Source: Acestrorhynchus altus (lineage: Eukaryota > Chordata > Actinopteri > Characiformes > Acestrorhynchidae). Taken from it: a stretch of DNA of 64,000 nt. The first letter of the stretch is position 1. The number at the start of each line of letters is the position of its first letter. This document shows, piece after piece, positions 58,573 to 64,000 of this stretch. The notes under the pieces were generated by a model that was given only the letters and a program-made list of their open reading frames with translations, had not been told where the DNA came from and did no database searches. Made by a program: the position numbers and the translations under genes. Where the stretch lies: positions 2,308,431 to 2,372,430 of the forward strand of contig CM067518.1 in the NCBI GenBank assembly GCA_034509495.1. Reading direction: 5' to 3'.

Positions 58573-61500
58573 ATCTCGGTGTCTTTAGCCCCCTGTGCTC
58601 CAAATGATGTGGAAGCATCAGTTGGGTGTATGAACGGCACGGTGAGTGTTTGGTGGGATCAGAGTGTTGGGGCCATTAGCTACACCGCCACTCTTGAGCG
58701 CACCGACGGCAACACCTCCTGCTGCACTACAAGTAACACGACTTGTGACGTCACTTCCCTTCCCTGTGGCCAAATGTATGCTGTGACGGTCACTGCAGCG
58801 GGACACACCTGTAACAGCTCTCAGAGCACAGTCTTTATGATAAGGACAAGTAAGCACAACACGACACGACAATTTGACATGTATGTAATACATAACTAGT
58901 ATTTGTAGGGATCCTAACTGCTGCTATGTTTTTGCCTACAGCACCATGCACCCCACAGGGTCTAACCTACAATGTGAGCTGCAGCACTAACGTGGCCAAC
59001 ATGTCGTGGGTTGACAGTGGGAATGGTCTGCTCTACACAGTCCAGGCCGTCAGCGAGAATAAATTGTTTTCCGACAGCTGCAAAGGATTTGCTGGCTCGT
59101 GTCAGCTGAGTGCTCTGTCCTGCGGGCTCCATTACACTGCCACGTTGGTGGCACAGGACAGCACCTGCACAAGCCCGCAGAGTGATCCCATAAACATCAT
59201 CACAGGTAAGTAGGCCCCAGGAGGAGGTACTGGTAAATGATGGTTCAGAGAAATTCAGATGATCTGCAGGTTGTAGAGCGGGAGCGGCCAGTCACTGCAG
59301 GCCGAAGTGAAGTCGGATGGAACGAGGCATCTGCAGACAGAAGAGCCAGATGAGTGGCTGGAGGGACTCCCTGTCCCTCTCGTCATCCCGCAACACTAGA
59401 GGGAATCCACTGATTGCAATGCCTGACTGCAATGGAGTCATACCAGATTGTCATGAAGTCTTCAGTGACAAGTCGCACTTTGTCTTAATGGAGATGAATC
59501 TGTGTGTGGAGGCACTGTGGACTATTTATCCTGCATCACATGTCCAGAAGGTCTGGTGTCATGGTGTGGGGGGAAATTTTTCTTATGATTCCAGATCACC
59601 TTACGTTACGTTATTGAGGTCCTTTAATCAGTGGTCCTACCTTTTATGAAGACACACTCCGGTGTGTCGTCCACATACCGCTGCCGTCTCAAGATGGCTA
59701 GGCTTCCATCTCATCTCAAGCTCGCCTTGAAGACACAGACACTTTGCCGTGGTCAGTCGCATCTCCAGACCCATCCCTGATTGAAAATTTGTGGGATGCA
59801 GTTGGACGCTCTATCAACACTCCACCCCTACCGCACCATCTGCACCATTAAGGACCTCTACAACCTCTACAACCTCTACATGCCGAGACGTCTGGCATGT
59901 TGCATTAAACCCGACTCCATACTGAGAGATACGACTTCTGTGTGTGCAGATCAATAAATATTGATCATATCAGTCTGAACGTTTAATCACTTATTGTTCC
60001 TGATAACCTTTAACTCCCTTTCCAACAGCACCTCCCACACTTCCTTCTTGGTTAAACTGTTGCAACTATATTTGACAATGAACGTCTGTATATGGCATAT
60101 AAATGAGCCTTTATAGTGGACAGCATTCTCCTGGTGTCTTCATCAGTCTGGAGTTGACCTGTTTTCTCCTTCTCCAGTGCCGTGTGTTCCTCCAAATGTG
60201 AGTGTGGAAATGGACTGCCAGAACCACAGCCTGAATGTGCAGTGGGTGGGGAGTCCTGGGGCATCCTTCTACACAGCCACATTGAAGGACAGCTTGGGGC
60301 GCTCTACCAACTGCCAGAGTCTATCTAACAGCTGCAACATCAGTTCCCTGGCCTGTGGAAACATCTACCACACCAGCGTGGTCGCTTCTAATGCATACTG
60401 CAGCAGTCAGCCCAGCACAATTGTCGCTTCAGACCCAGGTAGAAAACACACACCCACACACACACACACACATACATGTTGGCATCAAATCATTCATCTA
60501 AAACTTTGTTTGAAAACTTACTTACTCACTCTCTCTCTGAAGACCTGCAAAGGTCATAGATGTCATAGATGCTGCTCTAAATTTGTCTCCCTTTCCCAGT
60601 TCCTTGTATTCCTCAGAACATCCAGGCAGTAATGGACTGTAAGACTGCATCTGCCATCTTGTCCTGGGACCTCAGTGCTGGCGCAGTGGGTTACACAGCC
60701 AGGGCGAACAGTACGTCTGGTCATGCTGTGTCGTGTGGGAGTAATCAAACAAACTGCGAGCTCCCCGATCTGCTGTGTGGATCCAGGTACAACATCTCTG
60801 TGGAGGCCAAGGGACACCGATGTAGAAGCTGTGCTTTCATGCAGGGTTATGTGAACACAGGTGAGGAGACATTGTCATAGTTTGACATATTTTACTTAAC
60901 CAAAAGCTTTTAAACGTATTTTAAAAGTAAGAGTCCTACAGCTTAGTTTGACCCACCATCCCTCAAGATAGAAGGAAGAAAAGCATCCAGAGTCTTCTCT
61001 GTCCTGGCAGCAGAGTGGTGGAACAACCCCCCCTCCCTCACTTAACTCCTGTCAACCTGTCAGAATTGGAATTTGATGTTTCGAGTGATCTCTGAATTTG
61101 ATCTCCCTAAGCTGATTTCATCCATTTGTACACCTTTCCTCGTCCTCCAGGGCCGTGTGTTGTGCAGCATGTCCACGTGCTCTACACCCCATCTGTTGGG
61201 CAGGTCTCCTGGGACACGAGCAGTGGGGCAGAATTATATACAGCTGTAGCCCTCACCCAGCAGGGACTTAAGGTCTCCTGTTCATCCCAGGACACTTCTT
61301 GCACGCTCTATGGCATGACATGCAGCCAGACCTACAACGTCACCCTCTTAGCCAATAACACTGTCTGCCAGGATGGGGCCATCTCGCCCCCATTTACGGT
61401 GAACACAGGTAAAGCGAGCTATGAACATGTAAACCATGATTGAGCAAAACTTGTCAAACCATAAGGTATATGTCATGTGTGTGTGTGTGTGTCTATGTTT

Positions 61501-62237
61501 GTACCTTCCAGAGCCATGTCCCCCCAACAATGTGCAAGTGCGGGCAGTGTGTTCACATAGTGAGGGAGTGGTGACCTGGGAGGTGAGCGCTGGGGCGGTG
61601 AGCTATGTGGCTGTACTGGAGGGCCGCATGGGGGACACTCTTTCCTGCCACACCAACGGGACCTTCTGCAACGTGTCACAACTACAGTGTGGAACCTCTT
61701 ACGTTGTTACTGTACAGGCCATTGGTGTCAACCTCAACAGCTCCAAAAGCGTTTCTGTACTGTTGACAACAGGTTAGCTGGCGGAACTGGATTATGATTT
61801 TTAGGATGTTTAGATACATTAAACATTGTTGAATATTAGTGTTTTTTTGCATCAGTGCTGTATATCACAAGGCTTTTGCCCTGTGTATCTCATTACTCTG
61901 CAGGCTTATGATTGGCTCTCATGTTTTTTGTGTCCAGGCCCCTGCCTGCCAGACCTCAGCAGCATTGCTGTTACGGGGGGATGTTTTAATGACACAGCAT
62001 TTGTCAACTGGGCTTGGAGCAATGGAGCCTCATCCTATAACCTGATTGCTACCAGTAATGATGGTTACATAGCAACATGTACCTCAAAGCAGAACTACTG
62101 TAACTTCACCAACTTGGTGTGTGGACAAACGTACAGCCTCAGCATAACAGCCGTCAACAGTGTGTGTGAGAGTAACCAGACTACCAGCGTTTCCTTCCGT
62201 ACACGTAAGGCAGAATTTTAAGCACCTTACCGTGTGG

Positions 62238-62268
<31 letters not shown>

Positions 62269-64000
62269 TAATTTCCTATTTTCTTCCATTTTCTTACTGT
62301 ATCTCTGTGACCAAGCAGTCCTCAAAATTGGACCCTATATGAGCAAAATAAACTCTTTTGAAGTGAAAACCTACTAACAAAACAGCTGTAATATTCTTAT
62401 AACATCTGTTTAATAATAAATACTGAAATTCTCCAAACGAGGTCTAAACTGTGGCTTTGTGTTCTTTAATTATTAGGACCCTGCATTCCATTGCGTGTGG
62501 CAGTGAACCTGCAGTGTGGCACAGCCACAGCGGTGCTGACCTGGGACCAGAAGCCAGATGTGATGTACTACCAAGCTAGTGCCACATACATGCCAGGACA
62601 ACCTGCTTTACTGTGTAACTCCACCAACAATACCTGTCAGTTCAGTGGACTGCAGTGTGGCCAGCGTTATTCATTCTCTGTTAGAGCATACCGTCTCCAG
62701 TGCTACAGTGACATCAGCAACACCGTCAACATCAACACAGGTCACTCTCTGTTCTCTTGTTTTCAACTTTAGAATGTGTGGTTGCTTCATTCCAGCCCTG
62801 TTCTCCTGCTGTTGGTTTCACTAATGAAGCCTAATTCTGCCATTGTCTTGTTGACCACCTTCAGAACCATGCCAGCCCCAGCACTTATCTGTGCATGGTT
62901 CCTGTGATAGCACACTCCATCTCAACTGGAACAACGCTTCTGGTGCTCAGAGCTACACCATTTCTGCCTCGGGTGACTTGGGTTACAGCAGTGCTTTCCA
63001 GACTAATGTGACCATGCTGAAGGTGGACCTTCCGTGTGGGCAGACCTACAGTTTCACTGTGCTGGGGCAGGACGATCGGTGTAACAGCCCACAGAGCAGC
63101 CCAGCACAGTTCATGACTGGTATGGAAACGCCTCCTAAATGCAGATCAATAAAAGGTTGACAACAACATGGAAAGTGCAGCCAAATAGATTATTCAGTAA
63201 AATTATTATTTTTTTAAGAATTAAAAACCCTTTAGTGGGATGATTTTGTAGTTGGACATTCTTTTATTTGCCAAAAATTTGTATTTATAAGAGACTCTCA
63301 CACATACCAGATATTGTATTTTTCAGGTCATGGGCTCCTCAAATATTTCTTCATCTGAGATGTAATTATCAACAGAATTTAAATATTTGAAAGAATTTGA
63401 CCATGTTTTGATCAAAAAAGTATTTGTACCTACAATTTTATTTTCTTACAAGGACTACACTCTTTACACCTCAGAAATCATGTTGGAAATTGATCATCCA
63501 GAGTGTTTTTGAGCTGAAAATGCAACAATATTGATCCGTTATATGTAATGATTAGACTGATGAGGATATTTATACTAATAAGTTCTTCAGAAAAAAAAAA
63601 CCAAAACCTAAATGTCCTTTATTATTTTTGAATAATATTATCCCCACTCAAGACTTTTATTCTAAAATGTATCAGCAATGAAAGAGAGTTCTCATTTTCC
63701 TCTGTGACCTAATATCTGAGTGACGTCATTAGCCCCACCTCCTCTCCCTGATCAGTCAGAGTCTGCATGCAGGTTGAGCATGTAAATGTAGACAGCAGTA
63801 AACGGAAAAAGGGGTGTGGTCAGGAAAGTAACGTATGGCTGCTCTCATCTATACGACACAGCAAGCTCAACAGCACATTGCACTGGATGCCATGGCAACG
63901 ACAGACAACATGTCTCCTTGTCTCCTGTTCTGCAGCCCCATGTGTGCCTTTAAGTGTGGAAACCTTCGTTTACTGTGAGAACAACACAGGCTCTGTCAGC
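37014..64000 (+). CDS. Giant fndc7-related gene: signal peptide plus at least 38 tandem FN3 modules (runs off the right edge)
   Basis: Forty exons join without a stop to 9804 nt, 3268 codons so far. Exon 1 is a signal peptide, exon 2 a 22-bp micro-exon. Exons 3-40 encode FN3 modules D1-D38, one module per exon, lengths 255-267 bp, all phase 1-1. Module consensus: (A/G/V)PC-P--V-----C----V-W----GA--Y---A----G--C------C---L-CG--Y-V-V-A----C-S-S------TG. I number its cysteines C1 (xPC), C2 (before the B-strand Trp), C3 and C4 (middle pair), C5 (LxCG) and C6 (FG loop). D1-D3 are cysteine-poor, as in the fndc7-like gene 10 kb upstream, so the two are tandem paralogues and this one expanded. Zebrafish carries several fndc7 related-sequence genes (recalled), so predictors may have split this locus. 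No second signal-peptide exon or terminal exon was seen inside the array. The product should be secreted or at the cell surface. Function unknown. Confidence 0.88.
37164..37185 (+). CDS. Giant gene micro-exon 2
   Basis: Twenty-two bases, IKVTEAQ plus one base; TEAQG-AD is a plausible signal-peptidase site. Acceptor TTTTGTAG, donor GTAGGT. Confidence 0.82.
38152..38418 (+). CDS. Giant gene exon 3: FN3 D1
   Basis: ADCGIITSISSPSASSLLIQ; LRPGTLYTVAVKVFQ. Only C1 and C6 are present. The donor GTATCT is followed by a long (GT)n tract. Confidence 0.92.
38428..38512. repeat. (GT)n microsatellite after exon 3 donor
   Basis: About 42 GT units starting 10 nt inside the intron. Confidence 0.97.
38561..38824 (+). 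CDS. Giant gene exon 4: FN3 D2
   Basis: VPDTSQIITSKAISSTSFSL; LRPVTTYDCFVITANSAGLG. None of the six family cysteines; one in the F strand. Followed by a (CTAT)n microsatellite. Confidence 0.95.
38852..39330. repeat. (CTAT)n and (TCTG)n microsatellite with degenerate tail
   Basis: About 23 perfect CTAT units, then TCTG units, then roughly 300 bp of decaying TCTG/TCTC. Gives low-complexity ORFs that are not genes. Confidence 0.95.
39374..39637 (+). CDS. Giant gene exon 5: FN3 D3
   Basis: LVQPPAVVTVQWTGSQTMHI; VLPCSLYQISVSSVNMFLEV. Only C5 is present. Confidence 0.94.
39780..40140. repeat. Possible degenerate MITE in giant-gene intron
   Basis: GGTGGATGATATGACGGTAT and later TATTGTGATAAATG recall the GGGCTGGGCGATAT class seen at 5400. 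Ends not resolved. Confidence 0.35.
40374..40631 (+). CDS. Giant gene exon 6: FN3 D4
   Basis: TLTPVTSISVDYSCSSASAT; VTCSSNGTTC; VGCGQAYVVQV; KNCAS. First module with the middle pair. C1 is missing, so it has C2-C6. Confidence 0.95.
40632..42356. other. Intron 6 of the giant gene
   Basis: No further FN3 exon found. A Tc1-relic fragment lies at 41955-42140 (GTCTGGCATGTTGAGC to ACACTTCCTTCTGGGTGCAA), matching 59890-60060. Confidence 0.5.
42357..42617 (+). CDS. Giant gene exon 7: FN3 D5
   Basis: ISCPPTNLELFRECSSNVII; ECMTTATSC; TVCGRAYNFSV; GQCNS. First module with all six cysteines. Confidence 0.95.
42741..43030. repeat. Minisatellite, 54/66-bp units, five copies
   Basis: Copies start at 42743, 42809, 42863, 42917 and 42983, so spacing is 66, 54, 54, 66. 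Copies 1 and 4 carry an extra 12 bases (TCTCCAGCTCCT type), suggesting a higher-order duplication. Lies in the intron between D5 and D6. Confidence 0.95.
43436..43702 (+). CDS. Giant gene exon 8: FN3 D6
   Basis: APCQPLNMLTLSDCQADILR; YNCTSQTQSC; VMCGESLTMLI; NECSS. Six cysteines. The usual F-strand Tyr is replaced (ESLTM). Confidence 0.94.
43839..44099 (+). CDS. Giant gene exon 9: FN3 D7
   Basis: TPCAPEFIFPHEDCSSDSIT; YICNTMDLHC; LQCGTMYNASV; FNCNS. Six cysteines. Confidence 0.95.
44322..44348. repeat. Poly-C run
   Basis: About 25 nt of almost pure C, then a pyrimidine-rich tract; the intron (44100-44828) is otherwise AT-rich. Confidence 0.9.
44829..45089 (+). CDS. Giant gene exon 10: FN3 D8
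   Basis: APCPTTQVQTALDCDRNQAL; LSCSTTASSC; LKCNEVYQVSV; GLCPS. Six cysteines. Confidence 0.95.
45130..45300. mobile_element. Tc1-like remnant
   Basis: TTTATTTATTGAGGACAATAATCC and GAATGTGAACCTTTGCTTTC AGTAT match the Tc1-like copy at 54185-54245. Confidence 0.55.
45635..45835 (+). repeat. Copy of interspersed repeat family R1
   Basis: ACTTTTATTCAAAAAG, GAGCAAACAGTCCCTCCCTT, GTCATTAGCCCCGCCCCTCT and AGAGTCTGTATGCAGGTTGA GCATG. Confidence 0.75.
45850..45905. repeat. (CT)n microsatellite forming exon 11 pyrimidine tract
   Basis: Twenty-eight CT units ending four bases before the acceptor AG. Confidence 0.95.
45910..46170 (+). CDS. Giant gene exon 11: FN3 D9
   Basis: VPCGPSNVKAHMDCKSGLLA; LHCNSTSPSC; LKCGTSYTLQV; GTCIS. 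Six cysteines. The acceptor TTTAG directly follows a 56-nt (CT)n tract. Confidence 0.95.
46440..46620 (-). mobile_element. tRNA-derived SINE fragment
   Basis: On the minus strand GGTTCGAATCC (46602-46592) matches the RNA polymerase III B box (GWTCRANNC). It is preceded by GGATCACA as in tRNA-type SINE heads. Confidence 0.6.
46915..47105 (+). mobile_element. SINE/LINE-tail repeat
   Basis: GATGGAGTTTTTCCTTGCCA C and TCTGTAAAGCTGCTCTGTGA are a very common teleost repeat tail (recalled). Confidence 0.6.
47508..47762 (+). CDS. Giant gene exon 12: FN3 D10
   Basis: GPCVPTNVTVSGTCRNSTTV; RNCHSNGTSC; LQCSHVYNISM; DSCTS. Six cysteines; 255 bp. Confidence 0.95.
47930..48425. repeat. Degenerate minisatellite, inverse of 891-1370
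   Basis: Units like CACCATAGCAACCAC and CTTAGCAACACC repeat about 25 times with changes, in the intron between D10 and D11. A short related stretch is at 49670-49740. Confidence 0.85.
48504..48764 (+). CDS. Giant gene exon 13: FN3 D11
   Basis: VPCAPTNIHSVVQCNSNSVT; VTCNSTYPGC; LHCGQDYKFRV; GTCMS. Six cysteines. Confidence 0.95.
48949..49209 (+). CDS. Giant gene exon 14: FN3 D12
   Basis: APCAPQPVSNFLHCDTNTLS; LTCTSNSSSC; LQCGQNYTLTV; RGCTG. Six cysteines; separated from D11 by only 184 nt of intron. Confidence 0.95.
49341..49601 (+). CDS. Giant gene exon 15: FN3 D13
   Basis: APCVPVSVRASVSCVSNTVV; SSCSTSSLSC; LTCAQKYSVHV; NHCNS. Six cysteines. Confidence 0.95.
50091..50354 (+). CDS. Giant gene exon 16: FN3 D14, Ser/Thr-rich loop
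   Basis: RPCDPGAVYADLQCGSGAVN; LQCGAVYNISV; LTCNS. The C3/C4 segment is replaced by SVSSSSSTSSTSSTLT, a possible O-glycosylation site; C1, C2, C5 and C6 remain. Confidence 0.94.
50619..50879 (+). CDS. Giant gene exon 17: FN3 D15
   Basis: APCPPTLQFSSLSCINNQAL; VICSSANNSC; LQCGQTYAVQG; LHCDS. Six cysteines. Confidence 0.95.
50930..51560. repeat. Degenerate minisatellite (CTATGAATTATTCAGTATCTA type)
   Basis: About 20-bp units repeated across roughly 630 bp in the intron between D15 and D16, interrupted by a MITE at 51033-51211. Confidence 0.85.
51033..51211. mobile_element. MITE with TACCGTATTTTC...GAAAATACGGTA ends
   Basis: Terminal inverted repeats TACCGTATTTTCTGGACTAT and ATAGTCCGGAAAATACGGTA frame 179 bp with internal TATAAGCTGCACCTC copies. 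ATTAT flanks both sides, a possible target-site duplication. Confidence 0.88.
51625..51882 (+). CDS. Giant gene exon 18: FN3 D16, seven Cys
   Basis: APCTPAMVSVNYNCHTSVAA; DHCDFCSSNQTFC; LLCGHVYNVSV; GICNS. One extra cysteine beside C3. Confidence 0.95.
51975..52235 (+). CDS. Giant gene exon 19: FN3 D17
   Basis: APCVPQHVSVSLQCANNTGF; KFCQTSTTSC; MHCAQTYDIVV; NTCGG. Six cysteines; the 92-nt intron before it is among the shortest in the window. Confidence 0.95.
52573..52833 (+). CDS. Giant gene exon 20: FN3 D18
   Basis: GPCPPTNVQASLRCDSNVIS; HNCSTNTTSC; LRCGDNYTITV; RGCKS. Six cysteines. Confidence 0.95.
53027..53290 (+). CDS. Giant gene exon 21: FN3 D19, middle Cys pair lost
   Basis: AICPPANTSAYTVCNTNDIA; then SRSNSTSRTTAQTFTV where C3/C4 would be; LQCGWALTVQV; STCTS. 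Both middle cysteines are absent together. Confidence 0.94.
53361..53384. repeat. (TA)n microsatellite
   Basis: Twelve TA units in the intron before D20. Confidence 0.95.
53442..53699 (+). CDS. Giant gene exon 22: FN3 D20
   Basis: GPCSPSSLAATAECGTNIGH; VTCTSNTTSC; LECEHHYTAVV; GSCYS. Six cysteines. Confidence 0.95.
53802..54062 (+). CDS. Giant gene exon 23: FN3 D21
   Basis: APCLASNVQAQLDCNANTVA; YSCNTTSNSC; LDCGNTYGIAV; IQCVV. Six cysteines. Confidence 0.95.
54085..54545. mobile_element. Tc1-like non-autonomous element
   Basis: Begins CACCATACTGTGGTGCTTGA (TTGTTTGTGAACCCTT), a Tc1-type terminal motif, then AAGTAGATAAGGGGAACCAA and TTATTGAGGACAATTATCC. Later parts are degenerate antisense transposase. 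Confidence 0.65.
54629..54889 (+). CDS. Giant gene exon 24: FN3 D22
   Basis: APCMANSPSVALECSTNIAR; ADCTTTGSSC; FQCGETYAITV; QNCSS. Six cysteines. Confidence 0.95.
54999..55259 (+). CDS. Giant gene exon 25: FN3 D23
   Basis: APCVPTHVKAHYDCDTAITS; TNCTNTDTNC; LACGQSYNVTV; GSCIS. Six cysteines. Confidence 0.95.
55325..55715 (+). repeat. Copy of interspersed repeat family R1
   Basis: TTGTGGGATGTTTTTATAG, GGAGACAGTCACACATGCCA, TTTACATCTCAGACATCCTG and CTGCGTGCAGGTTCAGCATG are in the same order as at 63225-63800. Confidence 0.75.
56027..56287 (+). CDS. Giant gene exon 26: FN3 D24
   Basis: GPCIHSDLQVSLDCSINSAL; KNCSSASTSC; LQCAESYQFRV; HTCSS. Six cysteines. The exon has no internal in-frame Met, so simple ATG-to-stop scans miss it. 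Acceptor TGTAG, donor GTAATG. Confidence 0.94.
56498..56755 (+). CDS. Giant gene exon 27: FN3 D25
   Basis: APCPPTQVSVQSSCDSDVAS; ANCSINGAAC; LQCGQIYEVFV; NSCIG. Six cysteines. Confidence 0.95.
56853..57113 (+). CDS. Giant gene exon 28: FN3 D26
   Basis: APCMPLNIQTMLACQSTVLN; ITCDTSSPSC; ISCGMTYDVVV; EKCNS. Six cysteines; the 97-nt intron before it is short. Confidence 0.95.
57264..57518 (+). CDS. Giant gene exon 29: FN3 D27
   Basis: APCPPQAISAALDCPSNTIS; NTCNTTNTGC; VPCGTAYNVSV; NGCAG. Six cysteines; 255 bp. Confidence 0.95.
57626..57650. repeat. (GT)n microsatellite abutting exon 30 acceptor
   Basis: Twelve GT units directly followed by AG and the exon. Confidence 0.95.
57653..57913 (+). 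CDS. Giant gene exon 30: FN3 D28
   Basis: APCAPTLTKVQMDCLSDSAW; YECSSNYSLC; LLCSKHYNFSL; NQCSS. Six cysteines. The acceptor AG follows directly on a (GT)n tract. Confidence 0.95.
58010..58480 (+). repeat. Copy of interspersed repeat family R1
   Basis: TGGCTACTCCAATACACCTT, TCATTTGAGATGTAAAATGA, GACTTGATCATCCAGTGGGT, GTCATTAGCCCCGCCCCTTT and GTCTGCATGCAGGTTGAGGA. Confidence 0.78.
58525..58568. repeat. (CT)n microsatellite before exon 31
   Basis: About 22 CT units ending 20 nt before the acceptor. Confidence 0.95.
58589..58849 (+). CDS. Giant gene exon 31: FN3 D29, seven Cys
   Basis: APCAPNDVEASVGCMNGTVS; TSCCTTSNTTC; LPCGQMYAVTV; HTCNS. C3 is doubled (CC). Confidence 0.95.
58942..59205 (+). 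CDS. Giant gene exon 32: FN3 D30
   Basis: TPCTPQGLTYNVSCSTNVAN; DSCKGFAGSC; LSCGLHYTATL; STCTS. Six cysteines. Confidence 0.95.
59215..60065 (+). mobile_element. Tc1/mariner-like transposon relic
   Basis: A plus-strand frame reads FSDKSHFVLMEMNLCVEALW, corresponding to the FSDESRF-L region of Tc1 transposases. Further on, a degenerate SLIENLWDAVGRS corresponds to the PDLNPIENLWD motif with the last catalytic residue. Frameshifts and stops break it. It fills the intron between D30 and D31. Confidence 0.75.
60178..60438 (+). CDS. Giant gene exon 33: FN3 D31
   Basis: VPCVPPNVSVEMDCQNHSLN; TNCQSLSNSC; LACGNIYHTSV; AYCSS. Six cysteines; ends DP-G rather than the usual T-G. Confidence 0.95.
60600..60860 (+). 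CDS. Giant gene exon 34: FN3 D32, seven Cys
   Basis: VPCIPQNIQAVMDCKTASAI; VSCGSNQTNC; LLCGSRYNISV; HRCRSC. An extra cysteine follows C6 in the FG loop. Confidence 0.95.
61151..61408 (+). CDS. Giant gene exon 35: FN3 D33, C2 lost
   Basis: GPCVVQHVHVLYTPSVGQVS; VSCSSQDTSC; MTCSQTYNVTL; TVCQD. C2 is replaced by LYTP, which leaves its presumed partner C6 unpaired. Confidence 0.95.
61512..61772 (+). CDS. Giant gene exon 36: FN3 D34, C6 lost
   Basis: EPCPPNNVQVRAVCSHSEGV; LSCHTNGTFC; LQCGTSYVVTV; GVNLNSS. C6 is replaced by Asn or Leu while C2 is kept: the reverse of the preceding module. Confidence 0.95.
61938..62204 (+). CDS. Giant gene exon 37: FN3 D35
   Basis: GPCLPDLSSIAVTGGCFNDT; ATCTSKQNYC; LVCGQTYSLSI; SVCES. 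Six cysteines; 267 bp. Confidence 0.95.
62238..62265. repeat. (GT)n microsatellite
   Basis: In the intron between D35 and D36. Confidence 0.9.
62477..62740 (+). CDS. Giant gene exon 38: FN3 D36
   Basis: RPCIPLRVAVNLQCGTATAV; LLCNSTNNTC; LQCGQRYSFSV; LQCYS. Six cysteines. Confidence 0.95.
62865..63119 (+). CDS. Giant gene exon 39: FN3 D37, middle Cys pair lost
   Basis: EPCQPQHLSVHGSCDSTLHL; then SSAFQTNVTMLKV in place of C3/C4; LPCGQTYSFTV; DRCNS. Third module to lose C3 and C4 together. Confidence 0.95.
63225..63805 (+). repeat. Longest copy of interspersed repeat family R1
   Basis: About 580 bp, from GTGGGATGATTTTGTAGTTG through CCAGATATTGTATTTTTCAG, TGATCATCCAGAGTGTTTTT and ACGTCATTAGCCCCACCTCC to CTGCATGCAGGTTGAGCATG. 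No coding capacity or obvious terminal inverted repeat. Confidence 0.78.
63936..64000 (+). CDS. Giant gene exon 40: FN3 D38 (cut by window edge)
   Basis: APCVPLSVETFVYCENNTGS then VS. C1 and C2 are visible before the sequence ends, so the array continues beyond the window. Confidence 0.9.

Noticed and set aside
59317..59649. 110-codon plus-strand ORF as a host gene
   Set aside because: It carries the FSDKSHF motif of a Tc1-type transposase and belongs to the degraded transposon in that intron.

Overview
The window is vertebrate nuclear DNA, almost certainly from a ray-finned fish. It has spliced genes with GT-AG introns, many microsatellites, Tc1/mariner relics, MITEs and SINE/LINE tails typical of teleosts. 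Some repeats (the 15.14-15.65 kb type) resemble ones I associate with characins and catfishes, which is only a hint. Three protein-coding genes can be read by joining exons by hand; every junction kept the frame.

(1) stxbp3, minus strand, 16026 to 4085: 19 coding exons, 591 aa, a complete Sec1/Munc18-family protein (Munc18c). It has a CpG-rich promoter holding a perfect 16-base double-CRE palindrome about 50 bp upstream of the ATG. (2) A fndc7-like gene, plus strand, 17235 to 26858: 13 exons, 815 aa, signal peptide, nine fibronectin type III (FN3) modules and a short basic tail. It starts 1.2 kb from stxbp3, head to head. (3) A second, giant fndc7-related gene, plus strand, from 37014 to beyond the right edge. 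It has a signal-peptide exon, a 22-bp exon, then 38 consecutive FN3 exons (the last cut by the window edge), giving at least 3268 codons with no stop. Every FN3 module is one exon of 255-267 bp with 1-1 phase, so any module can be skipped or duplicated without a frameshift.

From module 4 onward, most modules of the giant gene carry six cysteines in a fixed pattern. The pattern of joint losses suggests three disulfides (C1-C5, C2-C6, C3-C4). Two adjacent modules show complementary single losses that could make an inter-module bridge. This giant secreted or surface FN3 array is the most interesting object in the window. Its function is unknown to me.

Layout: 1-4084 no gene (microsatellites, minisatellites, probably the stxbp3 3' UTR at the right end); 4085-16026 stxbp3; 16027-17234 divergent promoter region; 17235-26858 fndc7-like gene; 26859-37013 intergenic, rich in Tc1 relics, a SINE-like segment and simple repeats; 37014-64000 giant FN3 gene with repeat-laden introns.
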